Below are positions 16,110 to 20,539 of a stretch of 20,539 nucleotides of DNA, piece after piece. Source of the stretch: UBA4421 sp002470275 (lineage in GTDB: Bacteria; Pseudomonadota; Gammaproteobacteria; Pseudomonadales; Azotimanducaceae); contig CAJXDR010000038.1 of NCBI GenBank assembly GCA_913052345.1, positions 1 through 20,539 of the forward strand, given 5' to 3'. Position 1 is the first letter of the stretch; each line of letters starts with the position of its first letter. A program made the position numbers and the translations under genes. A model generated the notes under the pieces. The model ran no database searches, was not told the origin of the DNA, and saw only the letters and a list, made by a program, of their open reading frames with translations.

Positions 16110-18565
16110 TAGAGCTTGTACGTTACGCCAACTGAGTAGCTTTCGCCATATTCGTCGTACTGGCTCAAGCGAGATGAGTTGCCCCAGTAGTAGAATTCAG
16201 GCTCGTTACCAATGTTAATGGCTTCTAGCTTGATGGCCAAGTTGTCGCTGTAGTCATACTTAATCGTCAGGTCGAGCTGCATGTGTTCGTCCACGAAGCG
16301 AGAGTTGAGGAGGGAGACCTCATCGATGTCGTCTTCCTCGTCCGCCAGCCAATCAAGGTAGACGTCCCGGTAGCTCAGTGCCAGTCGGATGTCCCAAGGA
16401 CCTTCATCGTAACCAACGCTGACGTTGGCGGTGTTGTCCGCCAGCTTTCTGAATGGCGTGGTAAAGGTCGAGTCATCACCGTTCTGGAAGGTGCTCTCAT
16501 TGTCGAGCATATGGGTCACGTTGAGCGCGGCAAAGAGGCCATTATCCAGGCCATACTGCAGGTTCGCCTCCAGGCCGGTGACGGTCGTGTCATCGGCATT
16601 GATCCATGTTTCAACGCCATCGTTAAAGCTGATGCCGTTGATGGTGGCCGTGGTCTGGATCGTCCGGTAGATGGCGTTCTCGATGTCTTTATGGAAAAGG
16701 CCAACGCTCGCAAAGGTCATGCCCTCACCGTAAAACTCCAGAGCCAGATCAAGGTTAGTGGCCTCAAGCGGCTGAAGATCGGGGTTGCCGATGCTGCCCG
16801 AAATGTCTTCACCATCGATTTCCAGCTCCAGGCTGGGTGCGGTCGCTCCGAATCCTGGGCGTGACGTTGAGCGCCAGGCTGCAGCACGCAGGACGAGGTC
16901 CTCGCTTAGAAGGTATTTCACATTGATGGACGGCGCCCAGAACGAATGGTCGCTAGAGGCTGACGTAGCATTTCCATCGGCGTCGTAGGCGCTGCTGTCC
17001 GTTTGGACGTTTTCATACCGCAGGCCAGCGACGATTCGAGCTTGGCCGACCTTGAAAGTCCCCATGCCGTAGAGGGCGAAAACGTCCTCTTCGGTGATGT
17101 AGTCCTCTACCGTGGTTTCTGCCTCGTCAAATTCCAGGCTCGCCGTGCCGTCCTGTAGAGCGATGATCATGCTGGGGTCCGCTTGCTGACCAAAAACCTG
17201 GTTCGGGAATGGCCAAGGCAGCGTCTGGGGGTTGAAGTCCGCAAGGGTCAGGTCTGCTCCGTAGAATTCTTTGTTGTTGTCGACATCAACTTCCCTCATG
17301 CGGAATTTTCCGCCGAACTTAAGGGTGCCGAAGTCGAACTCTTGCTCAGCGTTAAAGGCCAGCGCAGTTTCAGAGTCTTGCTTAACCGAATTTTCGATTT
17401 CTAGCTCATCAAATTCCATAGATGCTGGATCTCTGAGCAGAGTGTCGAATGACTGCAGAAAGGGCTTCTCGTTGTCACGCCAGTAAAGGTTACCGCCGAA
17501 CTCTTCATCGTCGCGCTCGAAGGTCACATCGGCGTTGTCAGAGTCATCTTCCTCTGCAAAGGAATAGCTCACCCGGAAATCGGCGTTCCAGCCCGACAAC
17601 ATGGTTTCAGCCCCGAAGGTATAGGCCTGAATAGTTCTCACCTCAGAGCGGACGCGCGTTTCTGCGTGGTGCCGGACGCGTTCGGACATCATGCCCTGGT
17701 TCAGCAGCATATCCGGATCTAGCTTTCCGTACTCATCTTTCCAGCGAAGCTCATCGTCAGTGTACTCATTCCAGAAGGCGCTCATGAACAAGCGGGTCGT
17801 GTCGTCAACCGCATAATCAAAGTCATAGGTGGCACCGACGCGTTCCCGGGTGACGGCGTAGTAACGCATTTCCCAGTCATCGTTCATGTAGCCGTCGTCG
17901 TCCCAGCCAAAGCCAGTCTCGTTGTTATAGGTCACGATTTCTTTCTCTGCGTAGGTCAGGCCGAGCACGTGAGCCGCTTTGTCGTTGATCGCGCCGCCGT
18001 AGGTCAGCGACAGTCTGGGGCTGTTCGCGTTTTGGGTTTGTGCGTTGTAGGTCGTGTCGAGCTTGACCTTAAGCAGAGTGTCCTTGATATCAGAAGGATT
18101 CTTAGTATTGAAGTCGATCCTTCCGCCGATAGAGTCAGCGTCTTGATCCGGCGTAAGAGATTTCGATACCGTAATGGAGTCAAGCAACTCGGTGGGCACG
18201 CCGTCCAGCAAGACAGATCGCTCGCCTTCAGGCGCCATGACCGCCGCGCCGTTGATGGCGATGGCGTTCAGGTCTGAAGAGAGGCCGCGAATCGTGACGT
18301 AGCGACCTTCACCCTGGTCGTTTTCGATAGAGATACCGGGCAGACGTCGAATGGCCTCTGCCGCCGTCGTATCTGGGAAGTCGCCCAAGGCGTCCGAGTC
18401 AGAGACGGAGATGATGGAATCTGATGCTTCCTGCTTATCGATGGCAGACATCAGAGAAGCGCGCGTGCCGAGCACCAATTGTTCTTCTATTATCGTGGTG
18501 GATTCAGCAGCAACGTTAGCTGCGGTTGCCGTCAGCATAAGGCCAAGGCCCAATCTCAGGGACAT
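16109..18565 (-). CDS. TonB-dependent outer-membrane receptor
   Basis: This 818-residue outer-membrane active transporter draws energy from TonB/ExbBD. A signal peptide of about 20 residues (MSLRLGLGLMLTATAANVAAE) is followed by a TonB-box-like TIIEEQLVLG. The plug domain comes next (DFPDTTAAEAIRRLPGISIEND, GRYVTIRGLSSDLNAIAINGA, LLDSITVSKSLTPDQDADSIGGRIDFNT). A long beta-barrel ends with an aromatic-rich final strand (YSVGVTYKL). The plug wording resembles the large Xanthomonas/Caulobacter-type receptors used for carbohydrates and other non-siderophore ligands. ATG 18565 is chosen because GGAG lies seven bases upstream; an in-frame GTG at 18571 is too close to that site. The phytase gene follows with a one-base overlap, so phytate or its breakdown products are the inferred cargo. 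A Pho-box-like sequence lies about 75 bases upstream. Confidence 0.95.
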   Translation of the reverse strand: MSLRLGLGLMLTATAANVAAESTTIIEEQLVLGTRASLMSAIDKQEASDSIISVSDSDALGDFPDTTAAEAIRRLPGISIENDQGEGRYVTIRGLSSDLNAIAINGAAVMAPEGERSVLLDGVPTELLDSITVSKSLTPDQDADSIGGRIDFNTKNPSDIKDTLLKVKLDTTYNAQTQNANSPRLSLTYGGAINDKAAHVLGLTYAEKEIVTYNNETGFGWDDDGYMNDDWEMRYYAVTRERVGATYDFDYAVDDTTRLFMSAFWNEYTDDELRWKDEYGKLDPDMLLNQGMMSERVRHHAETRVRSEVRTIQAYTFGAETMLSGWNADFRVSYSFAEEDDSDNADVTFERDDEEFGGNLYWRDNEKPFLQSFDTLLRDPASMEFDELEIENSVKQDSETALAFNAEQEFDFGTLKFGGKFRMREVDVDNNKEFYGADLTLADFNPQTLPWPFPNQVFGQQADPSMIIALQDGTASLEFDEAETTVEDYITEEDVFALYGMGTFKVGQARIVAGLRYENVQTDSSAYDADGNATSASSDHSFWAPSINVKYLLSEDLVLRAAAWRSTSRPGFGATAPSLELEIDGEDISGSIGNPDLQPLEATNLDLALEFYGEGMTFASVGLFHKDIENAIYRTIQTTATINGISFNDGVETWINADDTTVTGLEANLQYGLDNGLFAALNVTHMLDNESTFQNGDDSTFTTPFRKLADNTANVSVGYDEGPWDIRLALSYRDVYLDWLADEEDDIDEVSLLNSRFVDEHMQLDLTIKYDYSDNLAIKLEAINIGNEPEFYYWGNSSRLSQYDEYGESYSVGVTYKL

Positions 18566-18639
18566 AGTCACTCTCCGGGGTTACTTTTTTTGGATTCTAG
18601 GATGGTGGTGAACGTCTTTTACGTCAGTGTGAACAAAAT

Positions 18640-18657
18640 ATTAAAGTTTTATGACAC
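18640..18657 (-). promoter_or_regulatory. Pho-box-like PhoB binding site
   Basis: The minus strand reads GTGTCATAAAACTTTAAT. Against the E. coli Pho box (CTGTCAT, four AT-rich bases, CTGTCAY) 15 of 18 positions agree, with mismatches at positions 1, 14 and 16. A weaker third unit, TGTTCAC, follows at the same 11-base step. The site lies about 75 bases before the receptor ATG, and TAAAAG a little further on could serve as a -10. It sits between the receptor and the divergent propeller gene, so it could serve both. The match was made by eye. Confidence 0.55.
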
Positions 18658-18767
18658 GCCCCAAAGCACACTAGATACCCGGGGTGGGCGGCGCATTCAT
18701 TCTCCGGCTTGAAATCGGTAAAGTGCCCGCCTTAGACAAGACCTTCACGAATCCACAGGAGATTTAG

Positions 18768-20405
18768 GTGACGCCGCCATTCAGCGCCCGGGCCCTCGCT
18801 GCTTTAATTTTGATTGCCAGTATCCCAACGTCAGTTTGGGCAGAAACCGCCAGTGCAGGCCACCGTGCTCACCAGATTCCCAGTAGCGATATCCGTCTTG
18901 AACCCCTGACGGAGGTCAGGGTGCCAGAGGCCGATGCCCGGGGCAGTGCCGAAATCATGGCCTACGATACCCGCCGGCAAACGCTGCTGGTGGTGAGTGC
19001 CGAAGGCGGCGTTCTGGAGCGCTTTCATGTACGTCAGGACGAAACGGCCTTGCACCTGGATGATCTCGGCGGCATCAATGTCTGGGCTGACCTGAGGGCC
19101 CAAGATCAGCCTGGGGCCCCTCGACCTTCGGCTCTGACCAGCGTGGCCTACCACGCAGGCCAAGACCTTATCGCCGTCTCCGTCACCGCTACGAAACCCG
19201 ATGACGGCTGGGTGGTGGTCTATCACGCCGAGGGCCCAGCCTATCTCGGCCATCGAACCATCGGCAGCCACCCGGATATGCTCACCTTTAGCCCGGATGG
19301 GCGCGTACTTTACGTGGCCAACGAGGGAGAGGCCGCCGCCTTGGGCGACAGCAGCCCGGGTAGTTTGGCGATACTGCAGCTGCCCGAGGACGGCGAGCCC
19401 TTGGGCCAAGCCACTTTGAGACAGCTTTACTTTTCGGAGGATCAAGTCAGCCGGACCGCGCCCCCGCCTCGGGTCTCCCAGGGCTGGTCTTTCAGGGCGG
19501 ATATGGAGCCGGAATACATCGCCCTCAGCCCAGACGGAGAGCAGGCCTTCGTGACCCTGCAGGAAAACAACGCCATCGCCACCGTCGACCTGACCCAGCT
19601 ACGGGTTACCGCCCTCTGGGGGTTGGGCGCCAAGGACCACCGACTGCCCAATCAGGGCCTTGACGTCAGCGACAGAGACGGCGGCGTCAATATCCGGCCC
19701 TGGCCGTTAAACAGTTTCTATATGCCCGATGGCATTGCCGCCTACGACCACCAAGGCACCACCTACCTGGTCACGGCCAATGAGGGCGATTCACGAGACC
19801 TGGGTGGCTACCAGGATACCCGCAGAGTAGGGGACCTGGACTGCCCTGAGGTCCCTGCGGCGGATGGGGAGAGAGGCCCCGCCCAGCGGGCGATCACCAA
19901 CAATAGGGCAGAGCAGAACATGGGGCGGCTCCAGGTCATCAACGTAACCGGTGAGCGATGTGGGACGCTCACTGCCCTGGGCAGTCGGTCGTTCTCCATC
20001 TGGGACGCCGAGGCGCAGCGGCGAGTCTTCGACAGCGGGGACGATTTCGAGACCCTGGGCGCTCGCCAGGGTGGCCGAGCCTTCAATGACGCGGATCGAC
20101 GCAGCGACCAGCGAGGCCCGGAACCTGAAGCGGTCACCCTAGTCACCCTTCAGGGCCGAACCTACGCCTTCATCGCCCTGGAGCGCAGCGGATTCGTGGT
20201 GGTCTACGACATCACCGACCCATTGCGCGTTCAATACCTCACCATGACCCAGGCGGACCCCGCGCGTCATGCAGGTCCCGAATCCATGGTCTTTCTTGCA
20301 CCGGAGTACAGCCCGAACGGGCGGCCGCTGCTGGCGGTGGCCTATGAATACAGCGGTAGCGTGGTGGTCTACGAAATCCAGCGCCAGGCCCCGCCTGGGG
20401 GATAG
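18768..20405 (+). CDS. Choice-of-anchor I family beta-propeller protein, exported
   Basis: This 545-residue exported protein resembles the choice-of-anchor I / mesenchyme-specific glycoprotein-like family, whose function is not established. A signal peptide (hydrophobic core ALAALILIASIPTSVWA, cleavage after VWA) precedes repeated propeller blades: SAEIMAYDTRRQTLLVVSA, HPDMLTFSPDGRVLYVANEGE, EPEYIALSPDGEQAFVTLQE, DGIAAYDHQGTTYLVTANEGD and GPEPEAVTLVTLQGRTYAFI. The C-terminus (QRQAPPGG) has no sorting signal or helix, so the protein is probably soluble in the periplasm or secreted. GTG 18768 is the start, with AGGAG six bases upstream. It is divergent from the TonB receptor and phytase operon and shares their control region, which suggests a role in the same phosphate process; this is inference. 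No obvious terminator follows before the tRNA promoter. Confidence 0.87.
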   Translation: MTPPFSARALAALILIASIPTSVWAETASAGHRAHQIPSSDIRLEPLTEVRVPEADARGSAEIMAYDTRRQTLLVVSAEGGVLERFHVRQDETALHLDDLGGINVWADLRAQDQPGAPRPSALTSVAYHAGQDLIAVSVTATKPDDGWVVVYHAEGPAYLGHRTIGSHPDMLTFSPDGRVLYVANEGEAAALGDSSPGSLAILQLPEDGEPLGQATLRQLYFSEDQVSRTAPPPRVSQGWSFRADMEPEYIALSPDGEQAFVTLQENNAIATVDLTQLRVTALWGLGAKDHRLPNQGLDVSDRDGGVNIRPWPLNSFYMPDGIAAYDHQGTTYLVTANEGDSRDLGGYQDTRRVGDLDCPEVPAADGERGPAQRAITNNRAEQNMGRLQVINVTGERCGTLTALGSRSFSIWDAEAQRRVFDSGDDFETLGARQGGRAFNDADRRSDQRGPEPEAVTLVTLQGRTYAFIALERSGFVVVYDITDPLRVQYLTMTQADPARHAGPESMVFLAPEYSPNGRPLLAVAYEYSGSVVVYEIQRQAPPGG

Positions 20406-20426
20406 GCTCGCCCCTACAGGCTTAGA

Positions 20427-20454
20427 TTGACACCCATCACAGGCGGGTTAAGAT
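20427..20454 (+). promoter_or_regulatory. Sigma-70 promoter of tRNA-Val with GC-rich discriminator
   Basis: A perfect -35 TTGACA (20427-20432), a 16-base spacer and a -10 TAAGAT (20449-20454, 4/6) are followed two bases later by GCGCCC. That GC-rich discriminator is typical of stable-RNA promoters under stringent control. Transcription would start near 20461, leaving a leader of about 24 bases before the tRNA. Confidence 0.8.
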
Positions 20455-20484
20455 ACGCGCCCTCACGCAAAATGCTGAAACGAT

Positions 20485-20539
20485 GGGTGTTTAGCTCAGT
20501 TGGGAGAGCGACGGCCTTACAAGCCGTAGGTCACAGGTT
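20485..20539 (+). tRNA. tRNA-Val (anticodon TAC), 3' end cut by window
   Basis: The first 55 bases of a tRNA are present. The acceptor strand is GGGTGTT (20485-20491), the D arm GCTC/GAGC with loop AGTTGGGA (20494-20509), and the anticodon stem ACGGC/GCCGT around CTTACAA. The anticodon is TAC at 20518-20520, which reads valine GUN codons. A five-base variable loop and the first side of the T stem (ACAGG) follow, then TT at the window end. The body closely resembles gammaproteobacterial tRNA-Val. Further tRNA genes may follow outside the window. Confidence 0.95.

Noticed and set aside
18651..18677. ATGACA - 15 bp - TAGATA as the promoter of the choice-of-anchor I gene
   Set aside because: The spacer is short and the -10 matches only 3/6; the first part overlaps the Pho-box candidate, so it is not counted separately.

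Overview
The window looks like chromosomal DNA of a GC-rich, heterotrophic, probably aquatic or marine gammaproteobacterium. The thioredoxin reductase reads like the enterobacterial TrxB, and the class I fumarase, TonB-dependent receptor, beta-propeller phytase and family III CoA-transferase fit a Cellvibrionales/Halieaceae-like cell. That placement is inference; no marker gene settles it. No insertion sequence, phage gene, CRISPR array or integration scar is visible.

Layout. 1-1500: the 3' end of a type I secretion ABC ATPase and its HlyD-type adaptor, followed by a long untranslated stretch ending in a strong terminator (1747-1774). 1896-3110: an MFS carrier. 3146-7857: two facing groups, a minus-strand SRPBCC protein and carboxylesterase B pair, a plus-strand GPH-type sugar:cation symporter, and a minus-strand alpha/beta hydrolase. 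7970-8209: a small CPXCG zinc-ribbon-like protein, separated from the hydrolase by a 13-bp tandem repeat. 8417-9688: a membrane-dipeptidase lipoprotein. 9890-12360: class I fumarase and thioredoxin reductase, converging. 12449-14169: an unknown membrane-anchored protein translationally coupled to a CoA-transferase. 14281-15069: a short-chain dehydrogenase. 15066-20405: an apparent phosphate-scavenging locus. 20485-20539: a tRNA-Val(TAC) cut by the window edge, with a classic promoter.

The most coherent unit is 15066-20405. A TonB-dependent receptor and a beta-propeller phytase lipoprotein form a minus-strand operon joined by a TAATG stop/start overlap. A secreted choice-of-anchor I beta-propeller protein runs the other way from the shared 5' region. 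That region holds an 18-bp match (15/18) to the enterobacterial Pho box, oriented toward the receptor. The likely job is uptake and dephosphorylation of phytate or a similar organophosphate under phosphate limitation. A perfect intrinsic terminator (9-bp stem, 8 U) is embedded in the phytase signal-peptide codons directly after the TAATG junction. This suggests that phytase expression is attenuated relative to the receptor unless ribosomes reinitiate. It is the best candidate here for undescribed regulation.

A second pattern is that three of the five convergent gene pairs overlap by exactly the palindrome CTAG, so both stop codons share four bases and there is no room for an intergenic terminator.
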